From contig NW_019091363.1 of NCBI RefSeq assembly GCF_001949145.1, forward strand, positions 3,079,311-3,143,310: a stretch of DNA of 64,000 bases, in the 5' to 3' direction. Every line of letters begins with the position of its first letter. Position 1 is the first letter of the stretch. Positions 11,901 through 26,900 of the stretch are shown here, one piece after another. The DNA comes from Acanthaster planci. Taxonomy: Eukaryota; Echinodermata; Asteroidea; Valvatida; Acanthasteridae. The position numbers and the translations under genes are program-made. The notes below the pieces were generated by a model. The model was not told the origin of the DNA and made no database searches. It saw nothing but the letters and a program-made list of their open reading frames with translations.

Positions 11901-14900
11901 ACTGAATACTATACATGTGCAGTTTGTCCAACAAGTAACCAATGTTTCCGCACCAAGATTTGGCCTTCAGGACTCAAGCACGTACCGCACATGTGCGGTC
12001 ATTATTGCTTGCAACGGATAAACATCATCATCACCATCCTTTAAGTATGGTCATTAGATTTTGGTATATGAGGCTACTGTGGGTGCCTGAATGGTCCTCC
12101 ATTAATCAAACTTTGGAAGTGACTGTAACTGTGAAAGCGCCTTTTCTAAGATGGCTGAATTGAGTCATATGATCACCTTGGCCAGTGCAATCATCCATTC
12201 TTTTCTGTCTTCCTCTGTTTCAGCTGAAAGGAGGTATGTCCGTCCCGGTGAAGTGTAGATCTCAAAACAGAACTTGTGTCTGGAGACAGAAATACAACAG
12301 TTGATACAACACATACCTAACAAGCAAGACTACAGACAATGATGAGAACGTTTGATAGGTGATGGCAGTACACCTGTTGAACTGTAATTACTGCTAAATA
12401 CTTACTCCTGTCATAGCCAACAACAGTCTGTGTCTGAATCTGTTAAACAACAATTTATCCTACTTGTCTGAGAAAAAAAGGACATGTCAAATCAAACTGT
12501 GAATAACAAACAAACCATGGAGTCATAAATCTTTAACAGGATCAATCATAATACAGACCTACTGCTAAAGCAATGGTGTATTCCAATTTAGAGAAAGAAT
12601 ACAACATTCTGCAGATGTAACCATGATAACCACAATAACCATGATAAACATGATAACCATGAAAACCATGATAAACATGACGACCACAATAACCGTGACA
12701 TACATGTACTGCACTATAAATCCTAATGATGTCTGAACACGTTTTCATCCTCTGTACCCATTTCCATTGAAGGCACACTATAAATTAATTTAACTACAAA
12801 CAAAAGAACAATTTCCAAATTTTTCTCACCCTTGTCTTGGTTCTGTGACTGCAATTAGTATCATTTCAATTCCCTCTATTGTGTTCTTGGCTGGCTGGCT
12901 CTGTGAATCAAATTGAGGTGTCTGGTGAACACAAATGGAAAAACTGCACCGGCCATTTCTCAACCAAAGTTGCAGAAATGGAATGATGAGACTTTGGAAG
13001 CAGTTGACTGGATGAATATTTGATTTCGCTGTGAATCACTAAACAAGCACTTTGTTTTGAACAGGGTTAAGCTGAACCCTCCTCAATATTCTGAATTCAT
13101 GTATATGCATAGACGTGTGCCCTGCCTTTGAGGTCAGCTGTTTCAATATCTGACTTTTCAGAATGGTTTCAACTCTGACCTCGGTTCAGTGAACCACTAA
13201 AATTTGGTAACCATCAAGTATTGTTTCAGGAAACCTTCCTCAATCCTTCTGTGCAGTGGAGAAAATTACACAATCTTTGTATTCCTGAACTGTAGAAAAG
13301 GGACAACAAGCCCCATGTAAAACAGCTGTGACTGGACTTTATTATTAAGAATCTTGCAAAATCCTTCAAAACCTTTTCCTGAGATTTAAAGGATTTGGGA
13401 ATAACAAGGTCAAGTGCTACATGAGTACCAAAATCAACTACATGTACTAAGACTTTAAAGTTTCATGACTTTTGCATGCCAATAAAGTAGGGATAAAACA
13501 AACAATTTACAGGTGACCTTTGCCCTTTAATCTGTCAACAAAATACACGTACACGGAGACAAAAGAAACAACCAAACCTTCTCTTCAAAGTAACTGAATA
13601 TGCCGTGCTCCAGGGTGCAGAATCGCTTGAGAAATTCTGTTGGAAACAAAAATTGAATGGTAATTTCCAAACAAAAGAACACTGTTTATCAAAAGTTGCT
13701 TGAACACCAACTCAGACAACCAAAACATTTAAGAAGCAAAACTCTTGCCTTTCTTGTTATTTCCAGTCTTGTGCAAGTAGCCTGACTTCTTGATGAATTC
13801 TTGTTTACTCTCTCGAGCCATGTGCCGCACGGTGGATAATTTCTTCTCTCCTTGTTCTGAGGTTCCGGACGCAGCATCATTCTTCCCAGGAACAATTTCT
13901 GAACCAACAGCAATAGCAGCAATCAAATCAAGATAAGCAGACACTGGCTTTATCCCCGACCATTTGGTAGAGCATAACTAGGGTCTAAAGCAACAGCTCA
14001 TATCCCGCTTCTGCAAATTTTTGCTTTTCAAAAAAAACCAGTTACAAGAAGATGTAACCTGATTGTTACAACTAGGTTTGCATAACATTGGTTTAGTGTA
14101 AAATATAAATATCACATGAAAAGAAGCAAGACTTACTTATGCCAACATTCTGATTCAGGAATTCCTGTAAAATGGAGAATATTTCCAATTAAGCATTAAG
14201 ACTCCAAAGAGATAAAAGCATATAAAAGTGACTCTTCAAAAACAAAGATTCAAAAATTAACACGATTCTGATGATTTTAAGCTTTTACTGTTGACCCTTG
14301 TAAAACACAGACTGCCCAACTAGATTAGACAATTTCATACAAGCTTTCTTTATTTTAACATTACGCATAAAACAAAGGAAATCCAATGGCTTAAAAGTAC
14401 AGATACAAGCATCTTCTATCGTACTTACTGCAACAACTGGGAAGTTACATTCTTTCGCTACATCACAAGCTGTGACACAAAAAAAAATAAAAACAATTAC
14501 TTTCACAGTTTTAGGCAGATATGTCACAAAACCTGATATGTGTGCAAGCTTTATTCCAGAATTTCCATTTACACAGAAATGACAGATCACAGATGCTTTT
14601 TCACCTGATTTTAACAAGTTCCCTTAGAGTGCTTTTGGGCTCAGGTTACTCTGTCATTTTCCTGGATTTTGTCATTTAGAAGTTTTTATTGAGGAAGGCA
14701 CAAGACTTTGCTTGAGGTTCGTGGGATTGTAAGATGGGTAATTCCAGAATTGAGGGTCCAAAAGTGTGACGTTTTTGTGTCCCTGTTACATGATGTAACA
14801 GGGATGTTACATCTGACCCTTGTTATTTGACAAGGAAATATCACTGGAATTGATTTCAAACTATTAGATTTGTAAATGAGTAAATAGACTTGCAGATGGG

Positions 14901-17900
14901 TAAATTTGCACTAATTCATCACCCCATGAAAACTAGAAAATGTGTTTTGAACTTAAAACTCTTATGTCAGATGTGACAGGGACATGAAAAAAAAATGGAC
15001 CCCTAATTTCTGGAATTACCCAGATCCCATATTGTCATGGGCATAGTAAGTCACAAAAGTAAATGCTGTTCTGCAAAAATTGTAGTTTTTAAATTTTCAG
15101 GATGAGACTCCCCTTGGCTGATGACTTTGAGCCAAGATGGACGATGTTCTTACCTGTCTTGCCATCTTCCCTCGTGTAAGACACCTGCAGACAAATAGGA
15201 CGCATGGTGACTTAATCTCCAAATTATAAATTGCTAAATGAAGTATGTCTGCCTGGACTCCACAACTCTAAAACAGTAGCAACAATTGTTAAATTGAGAC
15301 AATGATGTATGAACTTATGAACTTCCCCTCGTTGAGCGATAAGATGGTCATGGACATTGGGCATTATGTCACTACGGTCAGTCAAGACCTGAATGGATGA
15401 CTGTCTTGCCACAGGATGAACAAAGACAATATGTCCATTTTCAAATCTTCATTTGTTGTTGTTCATTGAAGTCTGATAAATGCAACCTAACATAACAGAA
15501 ATGTGCAGAAAGGTTGCTCGTTTGGCTCTCCCCTAGCTATTCAAACTGCGGTGAACCTTGCTCAAATCCCTCCTGATTCACCATGTGGGTTAACTGATCA
15601 GTCTTCAGTTAAAACTGAAGAATTAGCTCTATGTTATTCCTACCAAGTCAAAATGTGGAAACATTCCCTCGTTTCTGACTCATTTTGTTTTCCTTTCAAA
15701 TCCAAACATGAAATGGTCCTTTATTTCCTACTCTCATCAAAAGATTCTCAACTCATTATGGGCCATTAGTTCTTCCCCATGAGTTTGTAAATTAACTGTC
15801 TGTGAAATCCTTGGACAGATCCTTTCAGTGGTGTTCATTTTCTGACACACTGACTTCCACCATAAAAATATTAATACATTTTTATAATTAAAGAATACAT
15901 TTTCATGAGGACTTTAATTGAGAAAACCCTCAATAAGTACGGTATCAAACACATTAAAACTGAGACAATACTGCCATCTAGATATATTTCTCCATTGATA
16001 ATTACCGTCATAAAAAGTAACTGCATTTACTTGTACATTTTTGAATGCAGAACTGAGTACATTTGTTAAGTCAACCATGAAAATAGAATACGACTCTGTG
16101 AAAAAAAAATCATACGTGTATCCTAATTTGGCACTGTGCCACAAACCACAGGAAATGGGACTTCCTGTACAAAAAGACATGTGGAAGAGTCTACTTTGAT
16201 AACACACAGACAAAAGAAATTTCTCCCAAAATATATCAAGGCTGCTTCACTTCACTGAACTGAAAGTCCTGTGTGGAGTTTCATGTGTCAACACCCAGAC
16301 ATATGTATTGATATGTCAAGACAAAGGCTGTTGTATTTACTGTGACTTGCTGTAGGCGGCTAGCTTTAGCACTCTAGTGCCCAGTTCTCAGTTCATTGTT
16401 CCATTCGCTACACCTGTTGAGGACCGAACCAAAAGGATGACCGTTCATGTGTAATATTCCTGGAGAAAACTACTTACATTTGCTCCGGAGAAAACCAGCT
16501 GAACGCATTCCTCCAGATTGCCCAAGGAGGCCGCTTTTAATAGAGTCTATGCAAAGGAGAAGGAACATTCCTAAATTAAATGGTTAAATAATCAATTCTG
16601 ATTGGCAGTGAACTGCTCATGTGATTATAATTAAAACCTGTGATAAAAGAAGCTCCTTTTGCTCTGATATTTAACACAGGGATGCATTTGCTCTTCAAAA
16701 TAGATATCTACCATGTCATTATGGAACAAACAAGGACAACGTCATGCTGACCTTGGGGAATTCCTTCAGAAAGAAAAATATGATAAAAATAGCAAGGCGT
16801 TACAAATAGACTTATGTCATCCTAAACAGAACTAATTACTTTAAAACTACACCTCTGCAACTTAAAAGAAGTAATGGTACTGAAAAAGACAAAGGTAAAA
16901 GTTTCAATTCCACATGTACCTCATTTGAAACATGGAACCAGTTCTTACATACATAATTATTACTTACCCTATTCATGTTTTTATCTGTAATCAGCCTTGG
17001 CTTGCAGTATTTTCTATCTCGGTACTTGCCAACAATGTACACTTTCCTCCTTTCTCTGCAATGAAATGGATATTCATCTTTTTGAGCAGCTGAATATCAG
17101 ACAAAAAGTGTTCCAAACGGTACCTTTTTGCTAATGTAAAAAAAAAATTAAGTACGAAATATTGAAACCCCACGACAAAATAGGCATGCTAGGGTAAAAT
17201 TTTCTTTTGTTAGGAAATTGGATTGTTGTAAAATTCCTTTTCCACAACCCACAGGAATCCACTTACAATGTATCATCAGGTACAGCTTTCTCATCCTCAT
17301 TGAGATGGGCTTCCCAGAAGGCATTGGACCTGTCGTTGCCAAGGTCCATAATAAGTTGAACAAGTGCTGGTGTCCACACTTTGGTGTCCATCTTCAGGGA
17401 TCGAACTTTGGACAAATGCACCCCAAGTTCCCTGTGCAGGCCTAGATGAGGGAATAAATGGAAACGTTTTGTTGATCACCTTTCCCCATAGTTTAAATCA
17501 ACAAACTGTGAAGTAGATCGGGCTTAACAAGTGTGTTGGGCTGAAAGTTCCATATTTGCACACTGAGAGTAGTGATATATGTTGAATGAATGGGACCCGT
17601 GCTGGACCAAGAGAGGGCACAATTTTTGTAGAATCAGAGGCTCTGTTGGTAGTAAATGTGCTTTGCTGGTTCACAAACGACTATAAGACACAAGCACTGC
17701 AGTGGCATCGTTACAACGCTACCAACAAAATGCACACATCTGACCTGCGTGGTTCTTTTCAACTGATGAGGGGGTGTTTCTGCTCGGGGCAGTTTACAGT
17801 GAATCTTTCACATCCTGTACTTCTTTGATGCAGTGACTATAAAGTACAGTATCTTTTCTGACATCCAGACCATTCTTCTCCTGCAGGTTTGTTTCTGACC

Positions 17901-20900
17901 ATGACACAAAGTCCACCGCAGAAATTTCCACTATAACATAGATGACTGAAGAATCTCTTGGGAAGAAAATGTTGAGGAAGCTCAGAAAATTGGGACTGAC
18001 CAATGAATGCTCTATCCACATGTGTGTCCTGGTATGGGTGGGGTCCAAAGTAAGGCTAACAGGTGTCAAAAGCCAAGAAAAGAACTATTAAGCCAAAAAG
18101 AGGGCCAAATAAGAACCTTCCACATTATTGACTTAGCTCACCTGAACAGTTCTTGCATACACAGATGCCTAAGTTGATGCTGGCCCAGTCTGGATCTGTC
18201 AAAAGAACAAATAAATGCTCATGAAACAGAACATATTGCACAAACTTCATGTGACAACTGTTTGAAGAGTGAAGTGATTTGGACACTGCATGGCAATATT
18301 TACTGAAGATTTGACCAGAGTGGGAAATCAGTTTAGAAACAGTCATGTCAGCAATAGCAAACAAGGAATTTGGATTGTTAACCCATGGCGTGTGCACACA
18401 GATACATGTACTGTGGGGAACATGGGTACCCAAGTGAAGTAAAACACATTACAAAGGGTACCTTTAAAAAAGTGACCCCAAATTTCAAAGAAAAAACGAA
18501 AAAGTAAACAAGAAACACACATTCAAATTGCCAATGCTGTTTCGACCCAAAAACTTGAAATGAAAGCTGTTTTAGTATTCCGTGTACAAATGAAATCTGA
18601 CTTTCATTTTAAAATTTCCTCTCAAAAATGGTGTTTACTCATCTTAAAAGATGCACATTTTAACACTGGATCAAAATGTTATCAGGTGGGTACCCGTTTC
18701 CCAAGCAAAGCTCTAATGTTGAGTGGATCTGCCCAGTTATAATAAGTAGGACAATGAAATAAGCTCAAGGTTCTTCTGAAGTAAGCACGCACAAGTAAAC
18801 TAAGAAACACTGGTGTTCCACAGTTGAAGTACCTGACACTGTCAACCGAGGTCAGTGAATTTAGGATGTATTTCTAATTCGAGCAAGTGGTATTCTTTCA
18901 CAAAGAAGCACTCCAACGTTGCCCACAGTGGCAACCACACTATTAATTCCACAGAAATGGAATGATCTAGTTTGACTAACCTTTCATCCTGCAATCTGCA
19001 CAGTACTTGTTGGAAGGATTCTGATACATTTGTTCCAAGATCTACAATGACCAGAATCAATATCAAGTCTCATAACAACATCAATTCATTTCTGGCAATG
19101 TGCATGTTTTTTTAAAGTAGTGACTATCTATACAGCCAAAAGAGGGTGAAGGTCTATGTTAATTGGGAAAAGTAAAAAAACAAAAATTGCAATAATTTAT
19201 GCACCAAATGATGTGTACTGAATCAATTCTGGAATCAATAGGCACAAAACATGTACATGTACATAGTTTACCAACACACTGACATTATTTCAAGGAGGGG
19301 CAATACATAAATAAAATCCCAAATATATAGGGGAAGATATATCCCAGGTTGGATGACATCATCATTACATTACGACTAACGTCCAGGGTATAAAGGATTC
19401 CTAAGATAGTCAAAGATTTTACAACAATTTCTTTTTCACATTTTTACCTGAGGTAGTTGAAATCTTGTTCACATGTTCTTCATGTCCAGCATTATCCACT
19501 TGCGAGGTTTACAGTGACTAAACATGGGCAACATATTTGTAGGAAATAAATCACACATCCACAATTCTGTCCTTGTCATTCCGCATGAACTGCACGTGAA
19601 GACTTAACCATGTGCACGCATGCATGAGCGAAATGTATAGCAACTGATATTCTCCTATGTGGTAGGGCTGTAGGCATGCACGAACATACTCGTCTTACGT
19701 GCCACAGGGCCGCATGAACATACAGTGGGTCGGGCGTATGACGATCAGGTAACTTCACGGTTTCGGGTCCTCACTTTTCTAAATTGTACCTCAGTGTGGA
19801 ACAATGTCCTTGACTTCGGTAATTTGCGGTAATTGTCAAATGACCACTTTTGAAAAAGTGCAGAGGGGCTACTAGAAATTTTCTGTGAAAAGTTTGTCAA
19901 GTCCCAGGACAGCAATCACGTTTGCCAAACAAGCTAAAAACATTTCCATTTCACAAAACAGCAGTTATTAATTGGATTTGTTGCGGTTTTAGCTTGTAAG
20001 GCACACAGTACGCCATTGTCTGACATAACTGTTTCGATTGTCTCCTCCATGTCACAAATATGATGGCACGAGTGCCAAATAGTTAATTAAATCCAGGGCT
20101 ATAAAAGTACACGGAACCGTGTGTCATGTATGACGAGCACGTTCGTGCAAGCCTACAGCCCTACCACGCATGCGTAGGGGAGTAACAAATGCTATGCCTT
20201 TTGCACATGCGCGCACACAAATGTTAAGTCTTCACAGGCAGTTTGTCTGGGATGACGACGACAGAAGTGTGGAGTTGTGATGTATTTTCTATGAATACGT
20301 TGTCCATATTTACTAATTTGAAACCTAGCAATTGGATAATGCTGGTCATGAGGAACTTGTGAATGAGATTTCAACTACCTCTGCCTGGTAAAAATGTGAA
20401 AAAAAAATTGTTGTAAAATCTGTAACAATCTTGGGATGCCTTTACATCGTAGACGTTAGTTGTAATGTAATGAAGACGTCGTCCAAACCTGGGCTAGGGA
20501 AAATCATGCATGAAGGCATGGTGAACTTACATAAGCCAATTAAATGGAAGAAAAGTATCATGGGGAAAGCACATATCACAAGTATAAGCCAGTACAGTGG
20601 ACACATTCCAAATCCCTGAAGAAGTGAATTGATTTTCTGCAAAATGTATGCGGTTTTTACAGAAAGAGGTCTGAGGTGTGGCTCGGATGACACCAAGGGG
20701 TGGGGGGTGGAAACATTGGAGGAGGGGGTCTGGGAGGAAGACCCTCACCGAGTGATCTGATAATCCTTCTTCAATAGCGTCCTTCATGGCTATCATCCAA
20801 TCCTTCACATCTTGAGGATTCTCCAGGGTCAGTCTGTTGGGTCAATGGTCAGTAAATACCTTACAAAGTATGAGTGTGAGATAGACAAGGCTTACTGAAA

Positions 20901-23900
20901 AATAATAAGAATGGTATTCAAGAGTTGGAGGCCGTCATCACACTTGGACCATTTTTTCTTTATTCAATTGACAATTCAGTTCCTCCTGAAAAGAAAACGG
21001 AAATTTTTATAACTGATGATTTGACTTAAGACCTAGATCTAATAATTCCAGTAATTAAAAGAAGGTATACCTGACCTACATGTACATGTACCAATCATTA
21101 CAACTTCAGCAAAATGAATTTGATTCAAAAGGAAATGTCTATGTGAAATGTTGAATACAGCACTCCTTCTCAACACAACATTTGTAAAAAATGAAGCAGC
21201 CATGCTGACGTCCAACTTTTTGCAACGTTGCAATTTTTTGTTTAAGAACAGCCTGATGTCAACCAAGCAGCTAGTGGACATGTTAATAATAAATGTGATA
21301 GCAATCTAAACAATCTTGTGATGCAACCAAATAAAATGAGCCACAAGTTGCCTAACCAAAGGATGGTGTCATCGTCAAGCAAAACTACTAGATTAAAGTG
21401 GTTAGGAGAGGACCGGCCCCCAAAGTCATCTCGGCTTTTCAGTAGCCGAGTGTTCTTACTAGCTACTTACATGTATATCTTGCCAGGAGTAGCTAACTGT
21501 AGCTTGTTTTTGGGAAGTTCCTTGACCGAGGCCAGCTTCATCTGGATGTCCAAAATGGCCACGGCTGACTCAAAGTCCTGGTCAAATTAAACCAAATAAT
21601 CAAAGAATACAAATCATGGTGAGTTTCGTCAGGTTGAACACCTACTCAAGCAGATGTAAAGTCTCAGAGTATTTTGAACAGGTGGATATACTTAATACTA
21701 AAGCAGGAATAATTCTTATACCATCAGTAAAGGTACACTACCATTGCGGTGTTGTACATGAACAATCTCTCTCCTTTAACTGCCAGGAATCTGTTAAAAG
21801 AAAAACAAACATCCTAAAATGTGGAACTTGAACTATTGACAAAAATACACATTTCATCAGTCTATTTTGTGAAGAGGATGTGTCAGTCAGTGCACATGCA
21901 TGTGTGTGTGTATTCACGCCAGGCATTTGTGACTTCAATTCTGAGAGCAACCACATGCAAAATTACCAGTTCTCATCAAAAATATTCCTTCTACAGTTGA
22001 TCCCCAAAAGTCTTTTAGCCGCATACTTACATTCTTGTCAATACATTTCGATGAAACTAACTTGTCTCGGAATTACTGATGGAACAATTTAGAATACATC
22101 CCTAATGTCCTCACTGACAAGAAGCTTGTGAATGACATAAAACCCTTTCCTTCTTTTAAATTTAATCTGTCATATTTTACTTTTGCCAGGAACTAAGCCA
22201 TATCGTCTGCTGAATGACTCGTAACTAATCCTCTGAAATCTTTCCATTTTAGGTCTGTATTGTTTTGAAAAATTACTTCACTGTACCTTTTTTGGTGGTA
22301 CCCCTCAATTTTCACATAGCCCTGTAGAAAGACCAATACATCAAACACTGAACTTAGCAAATGAAAATATTTCCAGGAAAATCTAATGACAGTTCCATGA
22401 AAAAAACCCTGTAGAGGTAGAATGTTGTAAAATGAGGGCAATTTGGTAGGACACATTGATGTTTTCAACCAACATGACCAACGCTTGGCTAAGTTGCTGT
22501 CTTCATCAATCTCATTATTAGACAGTTACATTTGCTACATACATGTACAGTGTTCTCCAGCAGGGGTTTTAGCAGGATGGGCTGCTCTGCCAAAATTTTA
22601 GACCGTCCTGCTATTTCTTCTATTGGATTTTCTCTATTCTCCACCGTCTTCACAGTTTATGTAAATGCAAAGAAATTTACCGCACTTTATGGAGTGAACA
22701 TGAGTTTCGAAGCATTATTCAGCACAACAGCATAGCACTTTGCATCAATTGTGATCAAAGCCAGATGCAGTATATTACGTAATCACAAAATTCTGGACTA
22801 GTTCTAATCTCCAGATCATAGCATTTTCATTTTGTCACCTCAAGAACAAATACCTCAGATGCATTTTTTTCTTGGCAAATACAGCCAATTTCCTACATGT
22901 AATTCCGAATTTTTTCCCAGATCCAGATCCGTTGAAATAAAACTTCTTTCCTTCTGCTTCTTAAACTACTCCTTTTGTGTTCTACATTCTCAAACAAGTT
23001 CAGTTAAAAAGGTAAAACTTAAGAAACTTGTAGAAATTTTGTTTTCAGAAGACGTCTAGAAAGGGACTATTTTCTGCCAGCTAAATTTCCATTTCAAACT
23101 TAGACATTTCTGAATTGTCAAAAATCATGTCCAAAAATTACAGGGTGATACTGGTAGGTCATTGTGTACGTGTGATTTCAAAAACTTTTTTCTTACTTGA
23201 CAGTGCTATACACTACTGCATCTAATGTATGTTTGATCAAAATGATTTTTGGAGTTTACTTTTTTTAATGAATTGGCCTATTTTTCCTACTTGTGGATTA
23301 CACCATAAGTGCATGCATGTATGTTGCGAACTCAACTGCGTGGGCCCAGCAGAAACGTAAATGTATGTGACGTAATGGGTCCGTCAACTGTGCAGCATGG
23401 GGGATAGTCGCTGATTGCTTGCAGTACAGCTAAAAACTGGGGTTTCACTTTTTAATTCACTGAAATTCTTATTTATGAACTGATTTTCTCAAAATCACGA
23501 AATTCTTAAATTAGAAAATCAGCTTGCTACAGTGGCTCTGGCTGAAAATGGATATTTTGCATGGCTACTTATTATACGAGAAAAAAAATGTCGCTATTCG
23601 GAACTGGTTAAACCGATTCAGAACTACATGCAGAAAGTGTTGTCACTTTTGACGATCCCATAAGTCTAAATTAAAAGCTTAGATTTTGAAAGTAATTTTG
23701 TAGTTTTTTCAATGCCCAAGGTGGACCATGCACTGATCATATTTCGCCAGAATTATAGGATTTTGTTGCTGGAATCTGACTATGGAGTTATTTTTGTTAT
23801 CTGGAATTAGGGAAGCAACTGTACATCATCTACTTGCGCTGTGCCCACGTACGTACATGTACATATGACCCCCGAACCATCTGCTCCATGACGAGTTCCG

Positions 23901-26900
23901 ATCAGTAAAAAGAAGAATATGCCCCAGAAAACAAAAATCAACAATCTTGCCTTCATTTCAAATTATTACCACTAGCAATTTGATTCAAGGAGTCAGAAGA
24001 AAGTGCCCATGAAATACCTCCTATTGCACCACAGAACATCTAGAATCCAAAATTTCCTGGGGCCCTTGAGCGGACCCCGGACTGTAATGGCTATAATTTC
24101 AGGCTTTGGAGAACACTGCTTGTATTTCTAGACCAAGTTAGGCTTGAATAAATTTGATCTGTAAAGGCCTCATGAAGGCTATATGCTGTGCTACTGTCAT
24201 GCCAAACACAAATAATTCAATTTTGAAAAGTTTGGCAAACTGAATTTGGCACAGCAAGTCCTTTAGCTCGACAAAGTATGCCACACTATCATCATTTCAA
24301 ATTGCAGTAGCATGACACTGCTCTATTTAAGTTTGGTGTTAAGCGCAACTGCCACGCTGTTGCCCTGCTATTGCCACATTCATTTTAATTAAGTTTGACA
24401 CGGCAGTAGCATGGTGTCTACTAAGTTACAACCCTGAGATTCAATGCTTCAGAAACATCAAAATTAAAGGTGGGAAATTTTGTTATTTGATTCCAACTGT
24501 AATCATCAGAAACTGGCTTTGTACACAAGATGAAGCTAGAATGGAGACAAAAAGGCTACTGATTCTTGTTTGGTACATGTACGTTGCAGCAGGAGAGGAG
24601 ACTCCATTTCATGAATATGTAACCAAATGTGTCAGTTTCGATATTCCAATACAATAGATGGGGCACCACGCACAAACAAGAAATAACTCAAACAGAATCA
24701 GATGTATCACACAATTGGCATTTCCTTAAATAAACAAAAACAAATGCATGCAGGGAACTCGTTGTTAGTTCAGCTCCTTAACATAAACAGACAATACGCA
24801 AAGTCATTTCTCCCACTGGCCACACACAAAACATGGAGAAGGAGGGTTTTCGCATAAGACTGAACACACATTTCCTGCTGCAACGACTGGAGACCTGTGA
24901 TGTGTAGAGATCTCAGTGGGGACATGATCTCATTGGGATGTGAAGTCATCGTTCCATGAATGGAGCTCCATCACAGCGAACCATGTTTGGCATTACCAAA
25001 GATACCGAGATGCGAATTGGAAATCAGGATGAAAATGACAAAATTCCACGGGGTGCAAAGAGAGCATTTCAATATGGTTTATATGGATCTAGCAATGGGA
25101 ACTATTGTATGTCTGCCAACACGGTCAGTGTCGTCTAGAGTTTCTTTATAAAAACCACAATTTAACTCGACTTGTTGTCTACGTCATTTTTATTTGCACC
25201 TCAACCCCACGACACAGAATACAACCCACCTGTTTGTCTGGGCAGCTCATGTCTCCTCCCACAGGAAATCCACCAGGCGGAGGCTGTGCGTAAAACACAT
25301 TGCATTATCAATTTGGAATAAATATTGATAGGACAACACCTGTGCATCACCAGGAAGTCAAAAACTAGCAGTAACAAATCTGTATGGATAACAGGCCTGA
25401 CTTCTTCCCCACCATCATAGTTTTATGGGCCACTTGCCTGTTTGTTTAAAAGCAATTTCTTTGATGCTAAATTTCTTGTAAAATGCCTCTTCCTTCGCCA
25501 TGAGGAATTACATCCCACAGATTAGAAATACTTTGAGTACTTGTGATATGAATCAAAGGCAAACTTAAGTTATTCCTTGGAATCCCAGAGCAAACTTGTA
25601 CAGTTTAACAGTTGCTGAAAAAATTTGCTCTTTAAGCAAACAAAATGCTAGGATGAAATGACTGAATGGCTTAAAGCTCAATATTTCACACAAGTTTGCC
25701 CTTCCCCAAAAATTCCAGCCCCTAAAATGGAAAAGTCTCAACCATTTACATGTTAATAGAGTTATCCTTGACTTTAAAATAATTGTGAGCTACGATGAAA
25801 CTGTGACTATCATAACAAACTCCTTTATTATTACTACAGTCATAAGTCTATTTTCGTATTTCCTCAATCTACATCCCTTTTCCCCAGGCACAAGATTCAT
25901 CAAACAGAACTGCAATCACTTTCTTTGAAACCTGTTTCCCACATATTTGCTCATTTTTATTACTAACCGTACATGCAAAATTAGGATGCTATGCAAATGA
26001 CTATGAAAAGGGTGGTAAATCTTACCTCATAAGACAATATAGCCTGCATAAGTACATTGGCCCATAATGTACCCTCATCTGAAAAATGAGGATATAAAAA
26101 AACGTGAAAAATTAAATTAATTACCAAATTAGGCAAAAGAGCCAGATTAGTTAGAAGCTGAATATAAAGTGCTAAGAACTCAAAGCCCCTTTGAAACATG
26201 AAGAGGCAAGTTCTTATTACAAGTTTATCGCTTTCAAGTTCTTATTACAAGGTTATTGCTTTCAGACAATAGTCTTGGATGGATTGTCAATATGTTTGGT
26301 TACAACATGTAAATGAAACTCAGCTGCAGAAGGTAACCACCCTTCATCTCTCCATAAAACAAAAAGAAAAGACAAAGACAAAGAGTGCAGTGAAATCAGT
26401 CAGGGGATGAGAAGGTAATAGAAATGATATCCATTTCACATATTGTACACAAACACANACACCCACCTGAACATACAAAACCAAGATATCCAAGTGTCCA
26501 ATAAATCTAAGATCCAAGAAAATATACCAAGTGACATGAGAAAAATTCAGGTTAACAGTTACCCAGAGTTTCTGCCGCAAAGTGAAATGATCTGCCAGTT
26601 GTTTCTAGAATAATCCGGTACTGTCTGGTATCTCCGAACTGCCAAAAATATACAAAATAATCAACTTATAAGAGGTGAACATGGAAAAAAAATCTTCCGA
26701 AAAATTCAGTAATATAAAAGGATAAAATGGCACTGGAAAGCATGTGTACTATTTAAAAAATGTCATGTAAAACATTAAACACAGTGCTTGATTATATTTG
26801 ACTTTTGTGGACAAATTATCATTACCACGGCTTTAAGAGTAGAAAACTTCCCAATTGATGTATTTGTTCCATTATCACGTTTACGTGCGATGGAGATATA

